A stretch of 64,000 nt of DNA, taken from assembly GCF_000439455.1 (NCBI RefSeq), contig NC_021833.1:248001-312000 (forward strand). Reading direction: 5' to 3'. The translations under genes were made by a program, and so were the position numbers. The notes under the pieces were generated by a model, which searched no databases, had not been told where the DNA came from, and saw only the letters and a program-made list of their open reading frames with translations. Shown here piece after piece: positions 19,168-28,655 of this stretch (its first letter is position 1; every line of letters starts with the position of its first letter). Source of the DNA: Spiroplasma diminutum CUAS-1 (lineage in GTDB: Bacteria > Bacillota_I > Bacilli_A > Mycoplasmatales > Mycoplasmataceae).

Positions 19168-19920
19168 ATGATGAAATTTAAAAATGAAAAAAAATTAGTA
19201 AATATATTTTTGATAGTTATTATTTTAATCAGTATTTGTTTTAATATATTAACTTTTAAAACAAATTATGAAGTTAATAAGATTAAAACAAATAAAAACA
19301 TTGTCATGTTAACATTTGATGATGGTCCAGGCAAAGAAGATGAACAAATAATGGATATTTTAAAGGACTATAATGCTAAGGCTACTTTTTTTGGAACAGG
19401 AATTAATTACGAAAAATATTGAACAGATGCAGTAATTAATAAACTTGTAAAAAGAATGATTTTAGAAGGCCATTCACTTGGAAATCATTCTTATTATCAT
19501 ATTAAATATAATTACAATTTAAATAAAGCATATAAAGAATTCTATAAAACTAGTCAAATGATTGTAGAAATTTATAGAGATAATGATATAGAAATGAATA
19601 TATCAAATATTCCTGTCAGAATGCCTTTTTTACAATATTATAGAGGATTAAATTCTTTACAAAATAAGTTAAATATCAATTATTTTGTAAGAGGGTATTT
19701 AGGATGTGATTATAATGAAGCGGTATGTGGAAAGAAAAAAATATTAAAGCAATATACTAATAATATAAGAAAGGGTCAAATTTTAGTTTGTCATACTAGA
19801 AATTATGCAACACAATGATTACCTGATCTTTTACAATATCTTGAAAATAAATCATATAAAACAGCTAATTTTACTTTAGGAGACTATTATTTTGGTAATT
19901 ATGGGAGACTTATATTCTAA
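19168..19920 (+). CDS. Polysaccharide deacetylase (CE4/NodB family), membrane-anchored
   Basis: A 250-residue protein with an N-terminal signal anchor (about residues 11-30) and a NodB homology domain. Motif 1 is TFDDGPG (residues 49-55, catalytic Asp51 and metal Asp52), motif 2 is GHSLGNHSYYH with metal ligands His107 and His111, and VRMPF near residue 152 corresponds to the motif-3 Arg region (RxPF). CE4 enzymes remove N-acetyl groups from chitin, peptidoglycan or similar glycans; this cell type has no peptidoglycan, so a host or surface glycan is likely. ATG 19168 follows AGGGG; an adjacent ATG at 19171 is an equally possible start. Confidence 0.85.
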
Positions 19921-20246
19921 TGTGATCAATTATAGAAATTTTTCAATTCATTACTTTAAATATAATATGTGGGTTTTTTATATATTTTTCAATTATAAAT
20001 TTATTAAAAGTTAAATCAAATACTAAGTTAAAAATAATATATATCAGTATGTTAATTGTAAATATTATATGACTTATTTTTATATATACAATTACTTTTA
20101 TAGTTTGAAAGACGTCTTGGGGATTTAATTTTTGATTATTTTTTAGTTTTTCTTTAACTGATATTTTATATTTTATAATTATGATATTTATAGATAAAAG
20201 TATTTTAAAAACATTAGGAATTAATAAAAAAGAACTATCAAATTAA
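19920..20246 (+). CDS. Small four-helix membrane protein
   Basis: A 108-residue hydrophobic protein hidden by internal TGA (Trp) codons, including its second codon. Four hydrophobic segments are visible (about residues 5-26, 38-58, 60-70 and 74-95) with a lysine-rich end. Its ATG overlaps the stop of the deacetylase gene by one base, so it is translationally coupled to it. No family recognised; it may act with the deacetylase or with glycan export, as inference from position. Confidence 0.6.
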
Positions 20247-20306
20247 TTGATATATTAATCATTTAATTATTACAAACATTTAATTACTTATTATAGTTAA
20301 TAATTT

Positions 20307-20315
20307 TGTTATACT
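20307..20315 (+). promoter_or_regulatory. Extended -10 promoter for the GH32-like lipoprotein
   Basis: TGTTATACT lies 87 bases before the start, leaving a leader of about 80 nt that contains a weak ACATT/AATGT hairpin. Confidence 0.5.
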
Positions 20316-20401
20316 ATTTATAAGTATTTTTTTTAAAAAAATTAAATTATAAAAATTTTATTAGACATTTTAAATAATGTTTGTGTGTTAAGGGGAAAAA
20401 A

Positions 20402-22090
20402 ATGAAAAAGTTAATTTTTAAAAGAAGCATAATTTTTAAAAGCTCACTAATTATGATAACTAGTTCTGTTATAATTGCTGCACCATTGAGCGTTATAGCA
20501 TGTGAAATAAAAAATGAAATAACAATAAGACCTATAAATTGATATAGTCCTGTTAATACAATAAATGGAACAGATGATGCTTTTGCAAATGATTCATGTT
20601 CAATTTTATGAGATGAAGAAAAGAAATTATTTTATAGTTGAATGTTATTTAGAAATGGTAAAGGTTTTCCTTCTGGTTGAATTGAAATGACCTCTCCTGA
20701 TTTAAATACTTGAACACAAGGCGAATATAGAATTCAACTTAATAAAGATTTTTCTACTTTAAATGGTAAGGGAAATACTTCGGCTTTAGGTGGTTCTGTA
20801 TGAGTTGATACTCAAGGAAAGTTTTTTGACAAAGGTGATGTTGTATTTGTTTTATCAATGCAGCCATCAAGAATTTTAAATCCCAAAAAAGAAGAAATTG
20901 GATCAAAAAAATCTTCATCAAGTAGTAATACAACAGATGAAAGTGGAATTGCATATTTTGTTTCTCATGGTTTAGGAGAAGAATTTTATACTTCAGGGGT
21001 TCTATCAAAGGAATGTCTTAATAAAGATGGTTCAATGAATTGAAGAGATACAGCAGTTTTTGAAACAGATAATGGACTATATTTTGCAATTTCAGCAAAT
21101 AATCGTTTAGAATTCTGAAGGATTAATCATTTTGGAAATAAATCAACTAATACTGGTGAAAAAATTACAAAAGTAAATGAATTATTTGTTAGAAATATTG
21201 GAGTTGAAGTGCCAAATGTTGTAAGACTTGATGAAAACTTATGATATGTTTCAGCTTCAGTTCAAGATAACCCATTTGGTGGTCCATTTCAATCTTCATG
21301 ATGAACATTTTGTGAATGAGATGAAACAAAGGGCTTTATTCCTGTTGAAAGAAATGAAAATGGTGAGTTTGAAGAAATTGAAAATATTAGAACAGTTGAA
21401 GCTGCTTTAGCAATTCAAAAGGAACAACCAAAAAATAAAGTTATTAATTGAGAAGAAGCTCAAGAAGAAGAATATAGAAATATGATTAATCCTTGAATAG
21501 TTAATGAATATGGTACTGAAGGTTATGCACAAAGAGTTGTTAATCCATATCAAACACAAGATACTATAAAATGAAAGAGCTCTAAAAAATCAAACGAGAA
21601 TAAATATAAACCAGAATCATTAATTGCACGTTCAATGACTTCTAACTGAGCATATAAAACAGATATTTGATCTTGAAAAGGTGGTAGTTATGGAAGTGAA
21701 AAAATCACTTTCACAGAAGATTGAAAAGCTGTATTTGAACCTAATGATTTAATTGGTGAATATTCTAATAATGGAACAGCTGTTTATAATTTAAAAGGTG
21801 AAGATTTAGTAAATGGATATAATTTAATTTTTAATGATCAAAATTTTACATTTTATTTAGAGGATAATAAAATTTCATGACAAAACAATATAAAAACTCG
21901 TCTAAAAAAATGAACAAATTCAGGGGGACCTGCTGATTCAAATGATGAGATAATTATTGTATGAAATCAATGTACACTAACGTTTTATAATAAAACAAAA
22001 GCTTGAAATGCACATTTTATGTTACCTTCAAATACAAAACATACTGTTAATGAAAATGCTAAATCTATTGTTGCTGGAAATACTGTTTAG
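20402..22090 (+). CDS. Surface lipoprotein resembling GH32 (levanase/invertase-like) glycosidases
   Basis: A 562-residue lipoprotein: a basic N-terminus, hydrophobic stretch and lipobox LSVIAC with the lipid-bearing Cys at residue 34. The mature part looks like a GH32/clan GH-J beta-propeller: DDAFANDSCSILWDEEKKLFYSW at about 58-80 resembles the WMNDPNG...YHLFYQ nucleophile motif (Asp64 candidate), TSPDLNTW the SxDLxxW motif, and WRDTAVF at about 214-220 the RDP motif with Thr replacing Pro. GH32 enzymes cleave fructans or sucrose. A downstream acid/base Glu is not certain by eye. Many Trp, all TGA. It could also be a GH43-type enzyme. Confidence 0.6.
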
Positions 22091-22125
22091 GTTATATAAA
22101 TTATTTAATTGTATTTAACAATAAT

Positions 22126-22153
22126 AAAAGGAACTTTAACTAAAGTTCCTTTT
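22126..22153. terminator. Bidirectional terminator between lipoprotein and peptidase
   Basis: AAAAGGAACTTTA and TAAAGTTCCTTTT form a 13-bp stem; both strands end in T-runs. Confidence 0.88.
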
Positions 22154-22155
22154 AT

Positions 22156-24060
22156 TTATCAAATTTTAATTCTATTATTTTTTTCTAGATACATTTCATC
22201 ACCAGATTTAGTATCATAAATCTCATGGAATTCATCGATATTTATTAAAACTCCATTACATCTAAATTCTTCAGGAGAGTGGGGATCAATTAAAAGTCTT
22301 GTATTTTTTAATTCGTCTGTTGATTTTCTTTTTCAAATAGTTGCAAAGTTCTCAAAAAATAGTTTTAAGTCATTTGGACATTGTTCTTTACAAATATCTA
22401 ATGCAGCTGCAACTCCACTTAAATCACCAATATTTTCACCTAGTGTTAATTTTCCATTAACACTAGTTCCGTTAATTTCATACTTATTATATTGTTCAAC
22501 CAATTTTTCAGTTCTTAAATTATATTGTTTATAATCTTCTTCTGTTCATCAGTTTTCAAAGTTACCATTTTTATCAAATTTACTTCCTTCATCATCAAAA
22601 CCATGACTTACCTCATGACCAATTACAGCACCAATTCCACCTAAGTTTTTTGCTTTTGGTTCATTAATGTCATAAAATGGTTTCTGTAGAATTCCTGCTG
22701 GGAAACAAATTTCATTTGAAGTTGGATTATAATATGCATTAACAGTTTGAGGATCCATATATCATTTAGTTTTATCTACAGGTAAATTGATTTCTTTTAA
22801 TTCTTTTTGAATAAAATACTTAGAAAGATTTGCAATATTTTCAAATAGGTTACCACCTTGTTCATAACTTTTTATTTCAATACTTGAATAATCTTCAAAT
22901 TTATCTGGATATCCTATTTTTATCGTAAATGAGTTTAACTTATCTATTGCTTTTTCTTTAGTGGTTTGACTCATTCATTCTAAATTATTAATTCTATTTG
23001 AATAAACTTTTATAAGATCATTTACCATCCCTAAAACATCATTTTTAGCTTCTTGAGAAAAATGTCTTTTTATATATTCTTGACCCAATAGTTCGCCAAG
23101 TTTTGAATTAGTAAATTCAACAGCTCTATCCATTTCAGGTTTCATTTCTTTAACTCCACTGAAAATACTTGAATAGTTAAAGTTTATTTGATATAAATCT
23201 AAACTTAAAATTGAAGAAAATGCTATTAGAGTTTTAATTTTCATAAAATCTTTTAAATCATCTAGTTTGATATTATTTAACATTTCATTCAATTTTTCTA
23301 AGAATTTTGGTTCAGATAAAATTATAATTGCAGCTTTTCCATAACCAATTTCATTTAAATATTTTTCTCAATCAATAAATGAACAATAATCATTTAAATC
23401 TTTAAAAGAAACTACATTGTAAATATTTTCTGGACTTCTTAATTCCTCTTGTTTTAACATGCTTTGACAAATATCTTTTTCAAAATTATAGACTAGTGAA
23501 AAAATATCATCAGTATTAAAATCTATCATTGAAGCTTTAGATAATTCTTCTAAATAAATTTTATAAGCATTTTTAATATCATTATGTCTTGGATGATTTT
23601 CATCATAAAAATCTCTATCTGACATTCCTAATCCCATTGAACCAATCATTAAAGCTCTTACATTACTGTCTTTAAAATCTGAATCAATTCCTTTTGAATG
23701 AAAAAATGATATATTAAATTGATTGAAGCAGTCTATTAAAAAGTTTGTAAATTTCTCTTTTGAATCGAGAGAATCAATCTTTTTAATTATGTTTTTGATT
23801 GGCTCAATTCCCTGAATATTTCTTTGCTCCTGATTTAAGTAATTGCTAAATATATTAACAATTTTTTCTTGATCTGAATTTAAATCATCTTTTTTATTAC
23901 TAAAATCTAAAATCATTTCTTTAATATCATCTATTGATTTTTTATATAACATCTCAAAACTTCCTCATGATGGATAACCATCTGGTAGTTCTGTATTATC
24001 AATTCATTCTTTGTTCATATGATCAAAGAAATTATCTTGTGCTCTTACTTTTGTTGACAT
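22156..24060 (-). CDS. pepO: M13-family (neprilysin/PepO) zinc endopeptidase
   Basis: A 634-residue metallopeptidase. The zinc site is HEVSH at residues 482-486 with the third ligand in ENIGD (Glu542, Asp546). [18 protein letters not shown] at about 441-458 is the M13 substrate-cleft motif and the C-terminal [16 protein letters not shown] matches the conserved R-x-N..N..F.F region. No signal peptide, as for cytosolic lactococcal PepO, which degrades oligopeptides. Start ATG at 24060 follows AAAGGAG on the minus strand, and a TATAAT lies about 27 bases upstream of it. The final codons include a TGA Trp just before TAA. Confidence 0.95.
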
Positions 24061-24086
24061 TATTACATCTCCTTTATCTAAAATAA

Positions 24087-24092
24087 ATTATA
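24087..24092 (-). promoter_or_regulatory. -10 element of pepO
   Basis: TATAAT on the minus strand, about 27 bases before the ATG at 24060; no clear -35. Confidence 0.55.
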
Positions 24093-24147
24093 GAACTAAT
24101 ATAAAAATAAACAATAGCAATACTCAAAACAACAAAACAATAAATTT

Positions 24148-24156
24148 TGTTATAAT
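24148..24156 (+). promoter_or_regulatory. Extended -10 promoter of glpX
   Basis: TGTTATAAT, 21 bases before the ATG, the same nonamer as at pyrH, ffh and trmFO. Confidence 0.65.
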
Positions 24157-24177
24157 TATCACGTTAAGAGGTAAAAA

Positions 24178-25197
24178 ATGAATAGAGATATTGTATTACT
24201 TAGAACTGTTGAAGTTGCAGCAATTGCTTCATACAAATATATTGGTAAAAAAGATAAAGATTTAGTAGATAAAGCAGCTGTTGAAGCTTTTGAAGTAATG
24301 TTAAAAAATGAAAAGGGTTTCAAATTAAAAGTAGTAAATGGGGAAGGCGAACTTGATCAAGCTCCAATGCTTTTTGTTGGACAAATACTTGGAGATTTAG
24401 AAGACCCAAGTGTTATGACCTATGATGTTAGTGTTGACCCTATTGAAGGGACTCACCCTGCAGCATATAATTTTGCTGGAAGTATTTCAACTATTGCATT
24501 TTCAAGAGAAAATACAATGTTGCAGCTTCCAGAAATGTATATGGAGAAATTATTTGTTAGCACTGAATTAAAAGAAAGTATTAATTTAAATAAAGGAATA
24601 ATTGAATCAATTAAAATGATGCAATTAACTGCAAATAGAAGAGATTTAAAATGTATTATTTTAGATAAACCACGTCATAAAGATATAATTAAAGAAATGA
24701 ATGATATGGGAATTATTGTAAGACTTATTCAAGATGGAGATGTTTTAGCAGCAATTGATGTGGTAAATGGCGATGCAGATTTTGTTTATGGAATTGGTGG
24801 AGCTCCAGAGGGTTCACTTATGGCAGCACTTGCAATTTCAGCAGGATGTAAAATGCAATCAAAACTTGTAAGATATGAACAAATTTGACCAAATGAACAA
24901 GAAACAGAAGTTAGAAAAAATAAAGAGAAAGCATGATTGGATAAATACAATTTAGATTTTGATTCTATTTTAGAAGATTTGGACTTAGTAAATGATCATA
25001 GAGCAAGATTTTTTGCAGCGGGATTAACAGCTGGAGGAAGTTTAAAACCAGTAGATTATAAAAATGGTAAATTTTATGTTAATGCTTTTATGTCTTCACA
25101 TGGAATAGTGAGAAACTTTAATTCTGTTTATGATGTTAAAAAGGTAAATGATTTAAAACCAGAAATTAAATTTTTATTTGATAAATACAAAAGATAG
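24178..25197 (+). CDS. glpX: Fructose-1,6-bisphosphatase class II (GlpX)
   Basis: A 339-residue GlpX-type bisphosphatase, which removes the 1-phosphate of fructose-1,6-bisphosphate in gluconeogenesis. NGEGELDQAPMLFVGQ near residue 54 and VDPIEGT at residues 86-92 hold the metal and phosphate site; GIGGAPEGSLMAALA near residue 205 is the second conserved region, and RARFFAAGLTAGG matches the C-terminal motif. A TGA Trp splits the apparent frame at 24886-24888. It suggests that hexose phosphates can be made from triose phosphates in this organism. Ribosome-binding site AAGAGG upstream. Confidence 0.93.
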
Positions 25198-25242
25198 TAT
25201 TAACTAAAAGTTATATAATAGATTAAAAGGCATGGTGAATAT

Positions 25243-26031
25243 ATGTTTTCAATAAATGGATTTTTTTTAATAGCAATGATTCTTTCTTTTGTATGTTTAT
25301 TGACAATTAGACTTTATAATACTTTTAGTTTAAGTAAAGTAATCGTTCACGAAATTAATTCTGCAGATAGCAACATATCTAGTTCTAAAGTAGAATCGAT
25401 TATTGAGAGATTTAAAATATATTTGAGAGCTGAAGAATTAAATATTATTTATGGAGAAACAGAAAATTATTATAGAGTTAATCAAATGCTAAATAAGAGA
25501 AAAAAACAGATAACTATTCCAAAATGAATAATGCCAAGTGTTGGCTATGAATTGGACTATATTCTTGCAAGTATTTGATATAATACAAAATTAATTCAAA
25601 AGGATAAAGATATTAGAAAATTAGAATGAATTGTTAAATGATTTCCGATATTTTTAAACTTAATTTATATTTTAAGTTTTTTAGCAGCTATAGTATTTTT
25701 ATTTTTAGATAAAGATTCAATTATTAAATCTAATCCATCAAAATTTCTTATTTTCTTATTTAATATGCCAGTATTTGAATTAATATCAATTACAACATTT
25801 TTGCTTATAGTTATATTAATGTTTTTTACAAATAGTTTAAAAAGCATTTTAGAAGAAAAATATGAAATGGAAATTATTCATTTCGTAAATAATGAATGTG
25901 AAAGTTATAAAAAGGATATATCAGTGGCAAGAGTTTATTCAAAGTCTTTTAATAAACTAGATTTTAAAATATTTAGAATTAATATGAAAACAACAAATTT
26001 AAAATTTGTAGGTCCTTTTACTTTATTGTAA
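25243..26031 (+). CDS. Membrane protein, possibly a degenerate YugP-like peptidase
   Basis: A 262-residue protein with a first hydrophobic helix (residues 5-24), a soluble domain of about 110 residues, and two more helices at about 133-155 and 167-195, then a charged tail of 60 residues. The layout and the segment GYELDYILASIWYNTKL recall the YugP-type neutral zinc metallopeptidases, in which HEvGH stands at that place; here no His is present, so any peptidase activity would be lost. This relation is a weak inference from topology. Four internal TGA Trp codons. Confidence 0.6.
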
Positions 26032-26036
26032 AAAAT

Positions 26037-26063
26037 AAAAAATTGAGTTATACTCAATTTTTT
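26037..26063. terminator. Bidirectional terminator between the membrane protein and ppa
   Basis: AAAAATTGAG and CTCAATTTTT form the stem with a short AT loop; T-runs on both strands. Confidence 0.85.
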
Positions 26064-26064
26064 A

Positions 26065-26628
26065 TTATCCTTGACCTAATCCTTTTTCTTTTCATTCGGC
26101 CATTATTTCATCTTTACCACCAGGTTTTGAATATCTATCTTTATATTCAATGAATCTTTCCTTACATTCTTTTAGTTCATGCATTGCTTCTTGTGCAGAA
26201 CCTCAACCGTTTATTTTAACTTCTTTTTTTTGTAAAGCTTTATATTGTAAAAAGAAGTTTTCAATTTCATCTTTTAAATGTTGAGGTACATCTTCTAAAT
26301 TTTTGTATGAATCAAATCTTCTATCGTCTGCAAATACTCCAAATAATTTTGTATCTATTTCTCCAGCATCTATCATTTTAATTGATCCTAAGATTCTAAC
26401 ATTAACTCCAACACCAGGAAGTGTAGGGTATGTTACAAGACTTATAACATCTAATGGGTCTCCATCTCAGTCAAGAGTTTCAGGTACAAAACCATATTCT
26501 CCAGGATAAAAATTTGCTCCATATAAGACTCTATCTAAACTAATTTCATTAGTATTGATATCATATTCGTATTTATTTGAACTACCTTTTGGTATTTCAA
26601 CTATCATTTTAATTACATTATTTTCCAT
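26065..26628 (-). CDS. ppa: Inorganic pyrophosphatase (family I)
   Basis: A 187-residue soluble pyrophosphatase that hydrolyses PPi and drives biosynthetic reactions. IVEIPKGSSNKYEYD near residue 9, FYPGEYGFVPETLDWDGDPLDVI near residue 40-65 (the DxxxxD metal signature is DGDPLD) and GIEDTKLFG-like AGEIDTKLFGV near residue 90 are family I landmarks. Length is typical. The start has GGAGATT on its 5' side (minus strand). A single-gene unit between two terminators or gaps. Confidence 0.97.
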
Positions 26629-26687
26629 TATTAAAATCTCCTCTACAAAATAATTTTATATTATTTTTTAAAAACAATAGGTTGTTT

Positions 26688-27392
26688 CTAAAATAAATGC
26701 TTATTTATTAAATTAACAAGAAGTTTAATAAAAAAAGAAAAAGTAAAAACATTAATTGTAAATTTGATTACCGAAACTATAAAACCAGATCATAAATAAC
26801 TGATTCATAGAACACTATTTTTTTCAGGCATAATTCCTGGATATAAAGTGTTATACATATCAAAAATGAAATAATGATTAGCTAACATTGATAAAAATGC
26901 TGAACTTATCATTGCGATTATTCCAGATAAAACTATAATGGTGATATATCAGCGAATTTGATTATCTTTTTTAACTTTAAATAGGATGATTTTTTTTAAA
27001 ATTAAAAATACAATAGCAAATGTTATCAAAAAACTTATATCAGATAAGGTCATTGCTAAAACTCCAATAAAATCACTTGGTGCGGGAAGAATTACTCTTA
27101 AAAAATTACTAAATATACAAATTATTGATGCATATAGTCAATTTGTTGAAAGATAAATAAATAATATCCCTATTAGTGAAAATTCTACAGTATAAAACTG
27201 AAAAATAGTTAAAGCTCCCATAAGATATTTACTAATAATTGTTATCACTATTTCTAATGCAAATAGCATAGAAAGTAATGAAATTCTTTTTATATCTAAA
27301 CCAAATGTGTCTTTAAATACTAATTTTCAATTATATTTATTTATTTCTGAAAAATCATACTTATGACTTCAGAAACCATATATATTGTTCAT
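26688..27392 (-). CDS. ribU: Riboflavin ECF transporter S component
   Basis: A 234-residue integral membrane protein with five to six hydrophobic helices. ISLLSMLFALEIVITIIS near residue 35, FYTVEFSLIGILFIYLSTNW near residue 66 and PSDFIGVLAMTLSDISFLI near residue 105 follow the S-component pattern. It lies directly behind an FMN riboswitch, so riboflavin is the likely substrate. It would need EcfA/A'/T from elsewhere in the genome. Start ATG 27390-27392 has AAGGAG on the 5' side, placed just after the riboswitch terminator. Confidence 0.85.
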
Positions 27393-27404
27393 AAATACAC
27401 TCCT

Positions 27405-27442
27405 TAAAAAAATAAAAGCCCCATTTTTTAAATGGGGCTTTT
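27405..27442 (-). terminator. Riboswitch-linked terminator in the ribU leader
   Basis: AAAAGCCCCATTT and AAATGGGGCTTTT form a 13-bp GC-centred stem; on the minus strand it ends in TATTTTTTT. Lying between aptamer and ribosome-binding site, it implies transcription attenuation when FMN is bound. Confidence 0.88.
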
Positions 27443-27480
27443 GTACAACAAAATAGACTAAAAAATTAGTCAGATTTGCT

Positions 27481-27602
27481 GGGTATTTTCTCTCATCCGG
27501 ACTGTACCGTCGGTTTCAGAATTTCACTGAATCATGCTGTTTTATTAGCTCATGGACTTTTACCATCGGTAAGGAATCTAACCTTGCCCCGAAAATACTC
27601 TC
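27481..27602 (-). promoter_or_regulatory. FMN riboswitch (RFN element)
   Basis: Read on the minus strand the aptamer shows every conserved block: CGGGGCAAGGTTAGATTCC, CCGATGGTAAAAGTCCATGAGC, GTGAAATTCTGAAACCGACGG and TACAGTCCGGATGAGAGAAAAT. P1 is closed by GAGTATTTTC and GAAAATACCC. It senses FMN and controls ribU through the terminator at 27405-27442. Confidence 0.97.
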
Positions 27603-27608
27603 AAAATT

Positions 27609-27614
27609 ATTATA
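27609..27614 (-). promoter_or_regulatory. -10 element for the FMN riboswitch transcript
   Basis: TATAAT on the minus strand, 7 bases upstream of the aptamer's first paired base, which places the transcription start at the aptamer's 5' edge. Confidence 0.6.
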
Positions 27615-27642
27615 AACTACAAAAAGGTAAAATTGCATAAAT

Positions 27643-27689
27643 CTAATTTATAATTTTTATAATTTATATTTATAAAAATTATAAATTAG
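27643..27689. promoter_or_regulatory. Perfect 19-bp inverted repeat at the promoter of the His-rich ECF-like gene (candidate operator)
   Basis: CTAATTTATAATTTTTATA at 27643-27661 is repeated as its exact complement at 27671-27689 with nine bases between. The right arm ends two bases before TATAAT at 27692-27697, so it covers the -35 region of the His-rich gene. It cannot be a terminator for the flanking genes because both are transcribed away from it. It most likely binds a dimeric repressor or activator, perhaps a metal sensor, given the downstream gene. Confidence 0.55.
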
Positions 27690-27691
27690 TA

Positions 27692-27697
27692 TATAAT
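27692..27697 (+). promoter_or_regulatory. -10 element of the His-rich ECF-like gene
   Basis: TATAAT, 29 bases before the ATG, adjoining the inverted repeat at 27643-27689. The ribosome-binding site AAAAGGAG follows. Confidence 0.6.
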
Positions 27698-27726
27698 ATT
27701 TTTGACAATAAAAAGGAGAAAAAATT

Positions 27727-28578
27727 ATGGAAGAAAAAAATCACAACATACCAGAACATGATGATGTAAAAGAGGGTAAAAAAGATCATTATCACGATGA
27801 ACACCATTTTGATTCTCTAGGTAACCACGATGATATCAATGATGAAGATTTTCATTGAAAAAATAGCATTTATACAAGTAGAAGGAATTTAACCTTTAGA
27901 ATAACTTTAACGGGAGTATTTTTAGCATTAGCAATTGCTTTGTCAGCATTTGAAATGTTATATGAAGGTTTTTTAGAAAAAATGACAATAGCGGGTGGAG
28001 TTGCAATTCCATTTAGAATATTAGATATTTTAGTAATTACACTTTCACTTGCTGCAATAGGACCAGTATTTTCTGGAATAATTGCTTTTATTGTTCCATT
28101 TATTCATTTAATGGATGGACACCATGGAAATGCATTAACTATATTAATAGATAGTTTAGGATATTTTGTTTCAATTTGAGTAATATGATTTTCATACTAC
28201 TTTATATTTAGAAACTCAAGTATACATAAGCATCCAATAAAATCAGTTGATAGATTTAAAAGGTGAACTCCAATGGCTATATATGTTCCAATAATGGCAA
28301 TAATTTATACTTTATTAGTTTTTGCAATGATATATATCACTACAAATTCTGGTCATGATGACCATGACCATGATCATTTAGATTTGATTTCTAATTTAGG
28401 AATAACTACATATCATGGAGATCATGAACATTCTGGAGAATGAAGCGCTGTTAAAGAAAATTTAGGACTATTTATTGGTGTAATTTCAGCAGTTCAAATA
28501 GTAAGATTTTCAATTTGTTATGCACTATTTGCTTTAATAGAACCACAAGTCAAAAAAATTAACCATTATTACAAGTAA
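27727..28578 (+). CDS. His-rich ECF-type membrane transporter S component (candidate metal uptake)
   Basis: A 283-residue membrane protein. Residues 1-43 are soluble and rich in His, Asp and Glu (DHYHDEHHFDS). The segment ITLTGVFLALAIALSAFE near residue 58 and PFRILDILVITLSLAAIGPVFSGIIAF near residue 96 are typical of ECF S components. A loop at about residues 212-240 is again His/Asp-rich (GHDDHDHDHLD, TYHGDHEHSGE). Such clusters suggest binding of Zn, Co or Ni, by analogy with metal permeases; this is inference. The divergent neighbour is ribU, but this gene is outside the FMN leader and has its own promoter and operator-like repeat. Confidence 0.65.
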
Positions 28579-28655
28579 AAAGAATTAATACATATTTTTA
28601 ACTCAATATTTGGTAAAATCAAATTATAAATCAAATAGATTAGTGAGGAATCAAT

